Source: CAYGZA01 sp964354135
Lineage (GTDB): Bacteria; Planctomycetota; Planctomycetia; Pirellulales; Thermoguttaceae
DNA: 14,898 nt
Direction: 5' to 3'
NCBI GenBank assembly: GCA_964354135.1
Contig: CAYGZA010000161.1
Location: 1 to 14,898, forward strand
The translations under genes and the position numbers were made by a program. This document shows positions 7,355 to 14,897 of the stretch, one piece after another (within the stretch, counting starts at the first letter, position 1; each line of letters starts with the position of its first letter). A model generated the notes under the pieces. The model did not search any database, was not told the origin of the DNA, and saw only the letters and a program-made list of their open reading frames with translations.

Positions 7355-10156
7355 ATGGTTCCCGTCAATCTGAAATCGCTGGTTGGCAAGCTGAACGAGA
7401 TCACCCGCCGCAACCTGGAGGCAGCCGCAGGCCTCTGCCTGTCGCGCACCAACTACAACGTGGAGATCGAGCACTGGCTGCTCAAGCTGCTGGAAACGCC
7501 GAACACCGACCTGGCGGCGCTCCTGCGCTACTACGAGATCGACTCGGCCCGGCTCATGCGGGCCCTGACGTCGGTCATCGACCGCTTCAAGACCGGCAAT
7601 GCCCGGCCGCCGGGGCTCTCGCCGCACATCGTGGAGTTGGTCCGCCAGGCGTGGCTGATGGCCTCGGTGGAATTCGGAGCCGCGGTGATCCGCTCGGGGC
7701 ACTTGCTCTGCGCCCTGCTGGCCGACGAGTCCCTGGCCCGCGTGGCCCACGATGCCGCGCCCGAGTTCCAGAAGATCTCCGTGGAATCCCTGCGCAAGGA
7801 CCTCCGCGATGTCGTGGCCGATACGGCGGAAGCGGAGGGGGAGTTCGCCGCCGCCCCGGCGGCGCCCGGCCGCGGGCAGCCGATCGCGCCCGGCGGCCCC
7901 TCCCGCACGCCCTCCCTGGACCAGTTCACCATCGACCTGACGATGCGGGCCAAGAAAGGCGACATCGACCCCGTTTTGGGACGCGATGGGGAGATCCGGC
8001 AGGTGATCGACATCCTGATGCGCCGGCGCCAGAACAACCCGATCCTCACCGGCGAGGCCGGGGTGGGCAAGACCGCCGTGGTCGAAGGCTTTGCACGGCG
8101 GATTGCCGACGGCGACATCCCGCCGCCGCTCAAGAACGTCTCCATCCGCACGCTCGATCTGGGCCTCTTGCAGGCCGGGGCCGGCATCAAGGGCGAATTC
8201 GAGAACCGGCTCAAGTCGGTCATCGAGGAGGTGAAGTCGTCGCCGCGGCCGATCATCCTCTTCATCGACGAGGCCCACACCATGATCGGCGCCGGGGGCT
8301 CGGCCGGACAGGGCGATGCCGCCAACCTGCTCAAACCGGCCCTGGCCCGCGGCGAGCTGCGGACCATCGCCGCCACCACGTGGGCCGAATACAAGAAGTA
8401 CTTCGAGAAAGACGCGGCCCTGGCCCGCCGCTTCCAGGTCGTCAAGGTGGAGGAGCCGACGGAAGCCGTATGTACCGACATGATGCACGGCCTGGTGGAG
8501 GTCCTGGAAAAGCACCACAAGACCCGCATCCTCGACGAAGCCGTCGTCGATGCGGTGAAGCTATCCCACCGTTACCTTTCCGGGCGGCAACTGCCCGACA
8601 AGGCGGTGAGCCTGTTGGACACGGCCGCGGCCCGCGTGGCCATCAGCCACACGGCCGTCCCGCCGCCCGTGGAGGACTGCCGCCGGCGAATCGATCAGCT
8701 CAGAATCAATATCGACATCCTCCGCCGGGAAAACCTGACGGGGGCCGAAAACCAAGCCCAACTCGATGAATTGACGGCAACAAAGGCCGCGGCCGAGGCG
8801 GAGCTCCAGGCCCTCGAGGCCCGCTGGAAGGACGAGGCCGCGCTGGTGAGCGAGATCCGCCGCATCCGCCAACGGCTCGAAAGCGGCGTCCAGGAGGCGG
8901 CGCCCGCCGTGCCACCCGCTGCGGAATCCCCGGCGGCAAGCGGCGGCGCACCCGCCGTTTCGCCGGGCCCGGTCCCAGCGCCGCAGGCGCCGCCCGCGTC
9001 TCCGCAAGGCGCAGCCGCCGGACCGCCCACCCCTGCCGCCGCCGAGCCGCTCACCCAGGAACAGAAAGATCAGCTCCGCGCCGAGTTGACCAACCTGAAC
9101 GGCCGGTTGAAGGAGCTTCAGGGGGAGATGCCGCTCATGCAGGTCTGCGTCGACTCCCAGGCGGTCGCCGACGTGGTTTCCGGCTGGACCGGCATCCCGG
9201 TCGGCCGCATGGTGACCGACGAGATCCGCACCGTCCTGTCGCTCAAGCAACTGATGGAACAGCGGATCGTCGGCCAGTCGCACGCCCTGGAGGCCATCGC
9301 CCAGCGGATCCGAACCTCCCGCGCCAACCTGACCGATCCGCGGCGCCCGATCGGCGTTTTCCTGTTTGTGGGGCCCAGCGGCGTCGGCAAGACGGAAACC
9401 GCCATCGTCCTGGCCGAGCTCCTTTACGGCGGCGACCAGAACATGACGGTCATCAACATGTCGGAGTTCAAGGAGGAGCACAAGGTGTCGCTCTTGATGG
9501 GCTCGCCCCCCGGGTACGTGGGCTACGGCGAGGGAGGCGTGCTCACCGAGGCCGTCCGGCGCCGGCCGTACAGCGTGGTCCTCCTCGACGAGATGGAGAA
9601 GGCCCACCCCGGCGTTCAGGACATCTTCTACCAGGTCTTCGACAAGGGGACCCTCCGCGACGGCGAGGGACGGGACATCGATTTTAAGAACACGCTCATC
9701 CTCATGACCTCGAACGCGGGCACGGATCTGATCATGAAGTTGTGCGGGGATCCGGAAACGTGCCCCGATGCCGCCGCGCTGGCCGAGGCGCTGCACCCGG
9801 AGCTGCTCAAGACGTTCAAGCCCGCGTTCCTCGGGCGGGTGACGCTGGTGCCCTACTACCCGCTTTCCGACAGCGTCATGCGGAGCATCGTGGAGCTGCA
9901 GCTCGGCCGGATCGGCCGCCGGCTGCGAGAGAACCACCGGGCGGAGTTCCGCTACGATCCGGAGATGGTGGCTTGGATCGCCGGCCGCTGCACCGAGGTG
10001 GCCAGCGGGGCCCGAAACGTGGACCACATCCTTACGCGAACGCTTTTGCCGGAAATGTCCGCCGAGTTTCTTGCCCGGATGGCCGACGGCCAACTTACGA
10101 GTGCGGTACACATTTCGGTGGGACCTGAGGGAGGATTTCGATACGAGTTCTCGTGA
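7355..10156 (+). CDS. tssH: T6SS sheath-recycling AAA+ ATPase TssH (ClpV)
   Basis: This 933-residue Clp/Hsp100 ATPase disassembles contracted TssB-TssC sheaths. An N-domain of about 160 residues (LKSLVGKLNEITRRNLEAAAGLC...NYNVEIEHWLLKLLE) of ClpV type is followed by D1 with Walker A GEAGVGKT (233-240), Walker B ILFIDEAH (D305, E306) and the arginine pair R358/R359 in ALARRF. D2 has Walker A GPSGVGKT (673-680), Walker B VVLLDEME (D745, E746) and a ClpB-type C-terminal domain. Both ATPase sites look intact. The gene starts 2 nt after tssG with GGAAGGA 5 nt upstream. Oddity: an Ala/Pro-rich low-complexity stretch (residues 515-565) interrupts the middle coiled-coil region. Its place after tssG within a T6SS run distinguishes it from housekeeping ClpB. 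Confidence 0.96.
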   Translation: MVPVNLKSLVGKLNEITRRNLEAAAGLCLSRTNYNVEIEHWLLKLLETPNTDLAALLRYYEIDSARLMRALTSVIDRFKTGNARPPGLSPHIVELVRQAWLMASVEFGAAVIRSGHLLCALLADESLARVAHDAAPEFQKISVESLRKDLRDVVADTAEAEGEFAAAPAAPGRGQPIAPGGPSRTPSLDQFTIDLTMRAKKGDIDPVLGRDGEIRQVIDILMRRRQNNPILTGEAGVGKTAVVEGFARRIADGDIPPPLKNVSIRTLDLGLLQAGAGIKGEFENRLKSVIEEVKSSPRPIILFIDEAHTMIGAGGSAGQGDAANLLKPALARGELRTIAATTWAEYKKYFEKDAALARRFQVVKVEEPTEAVCTDMMHGLVEVLEKHHKTRILDEAVVDAVKLSHRYLSGRQLPDKAVSLLDTAAARVAISHTAVPPPVEDCRRRIDQLRINIDILRRENLTGAENQAQLDELTATKAAAEAELQALEARWKDEAALVSEIRRIRQRLESGVQEAAPAVPPAAESPAASGGAPAVSPGPVPAPQAPPASPQGAAAGPPTPAAAEPLTQEQKDQLRAELTNLNGRLKELQGEMPLMQVCVDSQAVADVVSGWTGIPVGRMVTDEIRTVLSLKQLMEQRIVGQSHALEAIAQRIRTSRANLTDPRRPIGVFLFVGPSGVGKTETAIVLAELLYGGDQNMTVINMSEFKEEHKVSLLMGSPPGYVGYGEGGVLTEAVRRRPYSVVLLDEMEKAHPGVQDIFYQVFDKGTLRDGEGRDIDFKNTLILMTSNAGTDLIMKLCGDPETCPDAAALAEALHPELLKTFKPAFLGRVTLVPYYPLSDSVMRSIVELQLGRIGRRLRENHRAEFRYDPEMVAWIAGRCTEVASGARNVDHILTRTLLPEMSAEFLARMADGQLTSAVHISVGPEGGFRYEFS

Positions 10157-10499
10157 ATTCAGCAAACCCTGGCAATCTGGCGTGTTTACTTTCGGAAAGA
10201 TAGAGAAAATGCGCGTTCCCGAGAAACGCCAAATGCCCCCCTTAGGTGGGATGATGGCTCTGAACCGATAACGGCGTCCGGAGAGAATCCCGCAGGAAAA
10301 CACGCAACTGTTCCAGGACGGCAACGAGAATGGTGGTATGACGCGGCCTCAAGAGCAACGGAAGAAAGAGCGATCCGTTTGAGTTGTTGTTCGGGAGGCG
10401 CGTAGAATTCCCGGCGGTTTGCTGCTTGTTCTTTAGCCACCGTTTTCTCGGATGAGAAGCGGAATGGCCGCAAGTTCCTGTTCGTAAAAGGAGTGTACC
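10157..10499 (+). other. Gene-free gap between clpV and hcp
   Basis: This 343-nt stretch separates the sheath/baseplate operon from the hcp-vgrG group. I find no convincing coding frame, tRNA, or terminator with a T run. It is less GC-rich than the flanking genes, especially near 10157-10210 and 10380-10500, as promoter regions often are. It probably holds the hcp promoter and 5' leader. Confidence 0.55.
10379..10408 (+). promoter_or_regulatory. Weak sigma-70-like promoter candidate for hcp
   Basis: TTGAGT (10379-10384) and TAGAAT (10403-10408) are separated by 18 nt and match 4 of 6 and 5 of 6 consensus positions. The leader to the first hcp would be about 85 nt. No sigma-54 (GG-N10-GC) element was found. 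Support is pattern only. Confidence 0.3.
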
Positions 10500-10997
10500 A
10501 TGGCGTTCGATGCGTTTCTGAAGATCGATGGTGTCCCGGGCGAGAGCACCGACGACAAGCACAAGGACTGGATCGAGATCCTGTCGTTCCATTGGGGCGT
10601 GAGCCAGCCGTCGTCCGGCGGGCGAAGCACCGGCGGCGCCGCTTCGGCGGAACGGTGCAACCACACCGATTTCTCCTTCGTGCACACCCTCGACAAGGCG
10701 AGCCCGAAGCTCTTTCTTCAATGCTGCAACGGCAAGCACATCAAGGAGATCACCCTGGAGCTCTGCCGTGCCACCGGCGACAAGCAGAAGTACATGGAGT
10801 ACAAGCTGTCGGACGCGATCGTCAGCAGTGTCCGGCCCGGCGGGGCCGCCCAGGGTGGCGAGGCTCTTCCCTTGGAAGAGGTGTCGTTCAACTACGGCAA
10901 GATCGAGTTGAGTTACACCGCGACCGACCACAAGACCGGCAAGCCCGTGGGCGACGTCAAGTCGAACTGGGACCAGATCGCCAACAAGGGCGCCTAG
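10500..10997 (+). CDS. hcp: T6SS tube protein Hcp, first copy
   Basis: This 165-residue protein is a haemolysin-coregulated protein (Hcp, TssD), which forms hexameric rings stacked into the inner tube inside the sheath and is secreted with VgrG. Landmarks are MAFDAFLKIDGVPGESTDDKHKDWIEILSFHWGVSQ at the N-terminus, the glycine-rich loop GGRSTGGAASAERCN, DFSFVHTLDKASPKLF, and IKEITLELCRATGDKQKYMEYKLSDAIVSSV. The ATG has an excellent AAGGAG 6 nt upstream (10488-10493), consistent with high expression. Length is normal and there is no C-terminal toxin extension, so it is a structural tube subunit. A paralogue follows after 230 nt. Confidence 0.95.
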   Translation: MAFDAFLKIDGVPGESTDDKHKDWIEILSFHWGVSQPSSGGRSTGGAASAERCNHTDFSFVHTLDKASPKLFLQCCNGKHIKEITLELCRATGDKQKYMEYKLSDAIVSSVRPGGAAQGGEALPLEEVSFNYGKIELSYTATDHKTGKPVGDVKSNWDQIANKGA

Positions 10998-11037
10998 CGA
11001 TTGCCGGCTGACGTTGCTCGGGGTAGCGCGAGCCGGT

Positions 11038-11076
11038 GGCCGTGGGACCGGGGCTTCGGGTCTCGGTCCCGTGGCC
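11038..11076 (+). other. Stable hairpin between the two hcp genes
   Basis: GGCCGTGGGACCG (11038-11050) pairs with CGGTCCCGTGGCC (11064-11076) as a 13-bp stem with two G-U wobbles in the RNA and a 13-nt loop. No T run follows, so it is not a standard intrinsic terminator. It could protect the first hcp mRNA end or partly reduce read-through. Confidence 0.5.
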
Positions 11077-11159
11077 GCTGCGCAGTGCGGACGTAGTGGC
11101 TTGTAGCGGACGTTGTTGCGCACTCGCCGCGGCAGACAAACACGGCCGCCCCGAGGTGT

Positions 11160-11165
11160 TATAGT
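11160..11165 (+). promoter_or_regulatory. Possible -10 element before second hcp
   Basis: TATAGT (5 of 6 to consensus) stands 63 nt before the second hcp, within a GC-rich gap. No good -35 hexamer is found at 16-18 nt. It is a weak candidate only. Confidence 0.2.
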
Positions 11166-11214
11166 AGACGGCGCCAATGCCGGCCGGTGGCGCGCGGTGT
11201 GCTCCGCGAGATGG

Positions 11215-11221
11215 AAAGGAG
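11215..11221 (+). promoter_or_regulatory. Ribosome binding site that fixes the second hcp start
   Basis: AAAGGAG lies 6 nt before the GTG at 11228. It supports that GTG over an in-frame ATG at 11177, which would add a 17-residue N-terminus unlike Hcp. Confidence 0.75.
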
Positions 11222-11227
11222 AGTAGC

Positions 11228-11716
11228 GTGGCATTCGACGCGTTCCTGAAGATCGACGGAATCCCCGGCGAGAGCAGCGACGACAAGCACAAGGACTGGA
11301 TCGAAGTCCTGGGCTACAGCCACGGCATGACGCAGGCGGCCACGGGCCACGGGCGCGCAGGCGGTGCGCCGGCAACCGGACGCTGCAACCTTGGGGACTT
11401 CACGGTCACTAAGAGGGTAGATAAGGCGACCACCCTGTTGGCCAAGGCCCTCTGCATGGCCACCCTCATCAAGGAAGTGAAACTGGAGCTGTGCCGGGCC
11501 GGGGGAAGCAAGGAAAAGTACATGGAGTATACGCTCTCAAACGTGATTGTCAGCAGCGTGACCGCCTCCAAGAGTCGAGAAGGCGAAGGCTTGCCGGAGG
11601 AACACTTGGCTTTCAGTTTCGGGAAGATGACCTGGACTTACTTCCGGACGGACCCCAAGACCGGCAAGCCGAAGGGAGAGCTCGAGCACACGTACGATTT
11701 AACTTGCCCACAATAG
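11228..11716 (+). CDS. hcp: T6SS tube protein Hcp, second copy
   Basis: This is a 162-residue Hcp paralogue. From GTG 11228 the protein begins (M)AFDAFLKIDGIPGESSDDKHKDWIEVLGYSHGMTQ, matching the first Hcp almost residue for residue for about 28 positions. It shares IKEVKLELCRAGGSKEKYMEYTLSNVIVSSV and a DPKTGKP motif near the end. By eye the two are a little under half identical overall, so this is an old or diverged duplication. Differences concentrate in the glycine-rich loop (GHGRAGGAPATGRCN), the following strand and the C-terminal third. Hcp lumen and ring surfaces select cargo and partners, so the copies may carry different effectors or form alternative tubes. vgrG follows after 61 nt, suggesting co-transcription. 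Confidence 0.94.
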   Translation: MAFDAFLKIDGIPGESSDDKHKDWIEVLGYSHGMTQAATGHGRAGGAPATGRCNLGDFTVTKRVDKATTLLAKALCMATLIKEVKLELCRAGGSKEKYMEYTLSNVIVSSVTASKSREGEGLPEEHLAFSFGKMTWTYFRTDPKTGKPKGELEHTYDLTCPQ

Positions 11717-11777
11717 CCGGAGCCATTTTGGCGTGGCTTGGGGCGGACCGATCAGGCCGCTTTAGGGAGTCGCGACC

Positions 11778-14015
11778 GTGGTTTACTACCTGAACGTCAA
11801 AAGCGAAGTGAAAGGGGGTGAGAGCGGCGAGGACGTCTTTCGCCTCCTCTCGTTCTCCGGCCATGAGGAGATGTCGCGACTGTTCCGCTTCATCCTGGGA
11901 CTTGAATCGAAACGACACGACATTACTCCCGACGAAATCATCGGCAAGCCGATCACCTTCAGCGTCCAGGACGACCAGGGAAAGCCGCGGTACTTCAACG
12001 GCTACGTAAGCCGTTTCGTTGCCGGGGGCGGCGAGACCGGCTGGCGCAGGTACGAGGCGGAAGTTGTCCCCTGGCTCTGGTTCCTGACGCAGACGTCCGA
12101 CTGCCGATTCTTCTCGAAGAAGAAGGTCCCCGACATCCTCCAAGACATCTTCAAGGACGTGGCCGTTCCCCATCCGCTCAACGACAGCAACCTGAATGCG
12201 GGAACCTACCGGGAATGGGAGTATTGCGTCCAATACCACGAAACGGACTTCAACTTCGTCTCCCGCCTCATGGAGCAAGAAGGGATCTTCTATTACTTCG
12301 AGCACGAGCAGGGCAAGCACACGCTGGTCCTGGGCGACAAGACGGACCATTACCGCCAGGACCTTCCGACCCTCCGCTACGAGTACTCGATGGGAAGCGA
12401 GCCGAGGACGCCCGAGTCCAAGAGCATCGTGCGATGGGGCCACGAGTACCAGTTCATTCCCGGGCAGTTCGCCCAAACGGACTACGAGTTCATCAAGCTC
12501 TATGCCGGCTCGGAGATCACGCCGGCCAAACGTCTGTTGGAGAAGACCCCGACCGCGGGCAAACCCAAGACGATCATCCCGAAGACCCACGAGGTTTTCC
12601 AATACCCGGGAGAGTACAAGACGGCGGACGAGGCCAGAACCTTGACGAAGAGGTACTTGGAGCAGCTCGAGACCGCCTACGATACCGCCAGCGGGACGAC
12701 GTATTACGAGCGGCTTGGCCCGGGGGCGCGGTTCAAGCTGGAACACGTGCCGATCGTCAAGGGGCAGAAACACCCGGCTAGCGACCTCGAGGACAAGAAC
12801 TACGTCGTCATCTCCCTGGACCATTCGGCGTCGGAGCCCTACGGGGACTACGAAGGGGAGACCTACACCAGCAACTTCACCTGTATGCCCGCCGACGTCC
12901 CCTTCCGGCCGGCACGGACGACGGCCAAGCCGAAGGTCCACGGGGTGCAGACGGCTGTCGTGGTTGGCCCCGAGAAGCAGGAGATTGACGTCGACGAGCA
13001 CGGCCGGGTGTGCGCCCAGTTCTTCTGGGACCGCTACAATACCCGGTTGCAGTCAGGCGCGGACGCGGACCAGAAAAAGAAGCAGGCTGAGCCCGTGCGA
13101 ATCCGCGTCGGACAGATCATGGCGGGGAAGAACTGGGGGGCTATGTTCATCCCTCGCATCGGCCAAGAGGTTATCGTGTCCTTCCTCGAAGGCGACCCGG
13201 ACCGACCGCTGATCACCGGGGTCGTCTACAACGGCGAGCAGACTCCCCATTACGATCCCAAGAAATTCCCCACGCGGAGCTACATCAAGACCAACTCTTC
13301 GCTCGGCGGCAAGGGATACAATGAGCTACGGTTTGAAGACAAGGCCGGCAAGGAGCAGGTTTTCATCCACGCGCAGCGGAACATGGACGTCCGCACAGGT
13401 GCGAACTCCATGGAGAGCGTGGGCGGCGACCGGCACCTGATCGTCGGCGGGGAGAAAGACGGCGTCAAGAACGGCTTTCAGTTTGAGAGGGTCTACGTCG
13501 ACAAGTACACGACGGTTCACCGCAACCAGGTCGAGCAGGTCGGCGGCGACATGGGGCTGAAGGTTGGGGGGATCGACGGGCCGGGCCACCAGAACATCAT
13601 CATCCAGGGGACGAAGAAGGAGTTGATCGAGAAGGAGAGCCATCTTCACGTCAAGGCCAACCGCTGCGAAAAGGTCGACGTGGACCAATCCCTCACCGTC
13701 GGCAACAACCAGCAGGAGAAGGTGGGGATGAAACACGCCCTGGATGCCGGCCAGGAGATCCACCTGAAGGCCGGCATGAAGGTCGTGATCGAGGCGGGAA
13801 TGCAGTTGACGATCAAGGGGCCGGGCGGATTCGTGGACATCGGGCCGGCCGGCGTGACCATCCAGGGCACGCTGGTCAATATCAATAGCGGCGGTGCCGC
13901 GGGCGCCGGCAGCGGTTCCAGCCCCACGGCGCCCGTCGATCCTCCGGACCTGGACCCTCCCTCGCCCACCCCCGCCGACAGCGACACCACGGGCCAGAAA
14001 TCGACGCCATTCTAG
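11778..14015 (+). CDS. vgrG: T6SS spike protein VgrG
   Basis: This 745-residue protein is a VgrG/TssI spike that trimerises at the tip of the Hcp tube. An N-terminal gp27-like/phage late-control region (1 to about 370, with VRWGHEYQFIPG and YCVQYHETDFNFVSRLMEQEGIFYYF) is followed by a gp5-like OB fold ending NWGAMFIPRIGQEVIVSFLEGDPDRPLITGVVYN (452-485). A long repetitive beta-helix needle follows (about 500-700, with MESVGGDRHLIVGG, EKVDVDQSLTVGNNQQEKVG and KVVIEAGMQLTIKGPGGFVDIGPAGVTIQG). A short Gly/Ser then Pro/Asp-rich tail ends it (705-745). No enzymatic C-terminal domain is present, so it is not an evolved VgrG. The GTG start at 11778 has GGGAG 8 nt upstream. It lies downstream of the two hcp genes. 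Confidence 0.95.
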   Translation: MVYYLNVKSEVKGGESGEDVFRLLSFSGHEEMSRLFRFILGLESKRHDITPDEIIGKPITFSVQDDQGKPRYFNGYVSRFVAGGGETGWRRYEAEVVPWLWFLTQTSDCRFFSKKKVPDILQDIFKDVAVPHPLNDSNLNAGTYREWEYCVQYHETDFNFVSRLMEQEGIFYYFEHEQGKHTLVLGDKTDHYRQDLPTLRYEYSMGSEPRTPESKSIVRWGHEYQFIPGQFAQTDYEFIKLYAGSEITPAKRLLEKTPTAGKPKTIIPKTHEVFQYPGEYKTADEARTLTKRYLEQLETAYDTASGTTYYERLGPGARFKLEHVPIVKGQKHPASDLEDKNYVVISLDHSASEPYGDYEGETYTSNFTCMPADVPFRPARTTAKPKVHGVQTAVVVGPEKQEIDVDEHGRVCAQFFWDRYNTRLQSGADADQKKKQAEPVRIRVGQIMAGKNWGAMFIPRIGQEVIVSFLEGDPDRPLITGVVYNGEQTPHYDPKKFPTRSYIKTNSSLGGKGYNELRFEDKAGKEQVFIHAQRNMDVRTGANSMESVGGDRHLIVGGEKDGVKNGFQFERVYVDKYTTVHRNQVEQVGGDMGLKVGGIDGPGHQNIIIQGTKKELIEKESHLHVKANRCEKVDVDQSLTVGNNQQEKVGMKHALDAGQEIHLKAGMKVVIEAGMQLTIKGPGGFVDIGPAGVTIQGTLVNINSGGAAGAGSGSSPTAPVDPPDLDPPSPTPADSDTTGQKSTPF

Positions 14016-14124
14016 CACGAGTATTGAACGACGGGTTCGCTTGCGGCATTCGGCGACGACGGACTCCGCCGTGTCCCGGCGATCGCCTAATGGAAGACGG
14101 AAAAGCGATTCCAGGCGCACTGCC

Positions 14125-14676
14125 ATGGGACTTCCCGAAAAGTACAGAGCCTACGTTGTGCTCCACACCGCCGTTCCCGTGAGAGACAACTTGCGCGCCC
14201 GGCTATACGCATTCAACATCGGTGAATCCAGACTCAAGCCGCTGCACAAGAAGTTCCTCGACGAGTACATCGTGAACTTCGCCCTCCCCGGGGGGACGCG
14301 GTGGGAGATTCGGCTCCACGGCACTGCCAGCCACACGGGGTTCCCTCATTACGATAACCTCGGCTTGTCCAGGCGGCGGGCCGAAGCGGTCGAGAGCTAC
14401 CTGAGGACGGCGCTGGGCGGCAACGCCGATTTCCGAACGCCGGAATGGTCGGGGCACGCGCAGGCGGTGGCCGCGAGGCAGTTGGGGGAGTCTGGCGTGT
14501 TCCGGTACGTCGAAGTCACGGCGCACCTGACGAGAAGGCCGGTTCCGCCACCGCCGCAGCCGCCGCAACCACCGCAACCACCGCAACCACCACAACCACC
14601 GCAGCCACCGCAGCCGCCGCCACCACCGGCCCATCTATCAGGAATGGCTCCTTTAGGCGTTGGTCTAGTACCATAA
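14125..14676 (+). CDS. Small OmpA-like domain protein with (PPQ)n tail; 3' end probably artefactual
   Basis: As read, this is 183 residues from the ATG at 14125, which has only a weak ribosome site. Residues 1-135 resemble an OmpA C-terminal-like domain: YRAYVVLHTAV, FNIGESRLKPLHKKFLDEYIV, then WEIRLHGTASHTGFPHYDNLGLSRRRAEAVESYLRTAL (60-97). The LSxRRAEAVxxYL pattern is typical, but the aspartate of the usual GHTD peptidoglycan-binding motif is absent (GTAS at 66-69). No signal peptide or transmembrane segment is seen, so a periplasmic anchor role is doubtful. Residues 143-163 are seven PPQ repeats, then five prolines. The last 15 residues use AT-ending codons unlike the rest and fall in suspect DNA, so the true C-terminus is probably lost. 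Position 109 nt after vgrG suggests a T6SS-associated or cargo-linked role, which is inference. Confidence 0.65.
   Translation: MGLPEKYRAYVVLHTAVPVRDNLRARLYAFNIGESRLKPLHKKFLDEYIVNFALPGGTRWEIRLHGTASHTGFPHYDNLGLSRRRAEAVESYLRTALGGNADFRTPEWSGHAQAVAARQLGESGVFRYVEVTAHLTRRPVPPPPQPPQPPQPPQPPQPPQPPQPPPPPAHLSGMAPLGVGLVP
14551..14613 (+). repeat. Seven 9-bp tandem units encoding PPQ
   Basis: Seven imperfect copies of a CCGCAACCA-like 9-mer (variants CCGCCGCAG, CCACCGCAA, CCACCACAA) encode PPQ seven times on the + strand. They are followed by CCG/CCA triplets to 14628. Read on the minus strand in the frame of the downstream gene, it gives GGC repeats. The tract borders the composition break and could be the point of a mis-join. 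Confidence 0.85.
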
Positions 14677-14897
14677 ACACCACCACCACCACCGCCACCG
14701 CCACCGCCAGCAGCAAGGGTCCCATTATTTGTAACTGTAGTTGGCCTATTTACATACAAAGCATTTCCACCAGCAGACCCACCGCTTCCAGGTGAACCAG
14801 TAGATGAATTACCTTCCCCTCCAGCACCACCAGAACCCGCCATACCTCTAATTGCACCATTATTAACAATAGTAATTGTGTCAGTTGGACTAAATGA
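14614..14897 (-). CDS. Glycine-rich, phage tail-fibre-like fragment (partial at both ends)
   Basis: The minus-strand frame is open from the right window edge through the composition break. It reads SFSPTDTITIVNNGAIRGMAG..., then a Gly/Ser-rich stretch with GGNALYVNRPTTVTNNGTLAAG, ten consecutive glycines (14679-14708), and VYGTRPTPKGAIPDRWAGGGGG near the left end. Paired VNNG/TNNG motifs flanking glycine-rich linkers are, as I recall, typical of tail-fibre or virion-surface proteins in environmental phages. Codons are mostly A/T-ending, unlike everything to the left. No start is visible inside the conserved part; ATG 14843 is internal. The frame continues left into the PPQ-coding tract as Gly/Cys repeats, which I do not count as part of this gene. 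The function is inferred from composition only. Confidence 0.55.

Noticed and set aside
6980..8518. 512-residue minus-strand open frame opposite tssG/clpV
   Set aside because: Shadow frame. The + strand here encodes TssG and the ClpV D1 domain with Walker motifs.
10157..10271. Short + strand frame running past the clpV stop (10071-10271) as a small gene
   Set aside because: It begins inside clpV in another frame, has no ribosome site or recognisable sequence, and is probably chance.
8561..10324. 587-residue minus-strand open frame opposite clpV
   Set aside because: Shadow frame with low-complexity composition. The + strand ClpV reading is complete.
11177..11227. Upstream ATG start for the second hcp
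   Set aside because: It adds residues (MPAGGARCAPRDGKESS) unlike any Hcp. The AAAGGAG 6 nt before GTG 11228 and the match with the first Hcp fix the start downstream.
11613..13001. 462-residue minus-strand open frame opposite hcp/vgrG
   Set aside because: Shadow frame. The Hcp and VgrG readings on the + strand are unambiguous.
14078..14087. GGCGATCGCC palindrome resembling the cyanobacterial HIP1 element
   Set aside because: I noted only this one occurrence, without a systematic search. An isolated GC-rich palindrome does not support a cyanobacterial host.
13894..14124. Upstream extension of the OmpA-like frame into vgrG
   Set aside because: It would overlap the vgrG end by more than 100 nt and yields an arginine/proline-rich shadow peptide. 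ATG 14125 begins the domain-like sequence.
14551..14628. Repeat tract as a CRISPR array
   Set aside because: The units are 9 bp with no spacers and encode PPQ in frame. It is a coding microsatellite.
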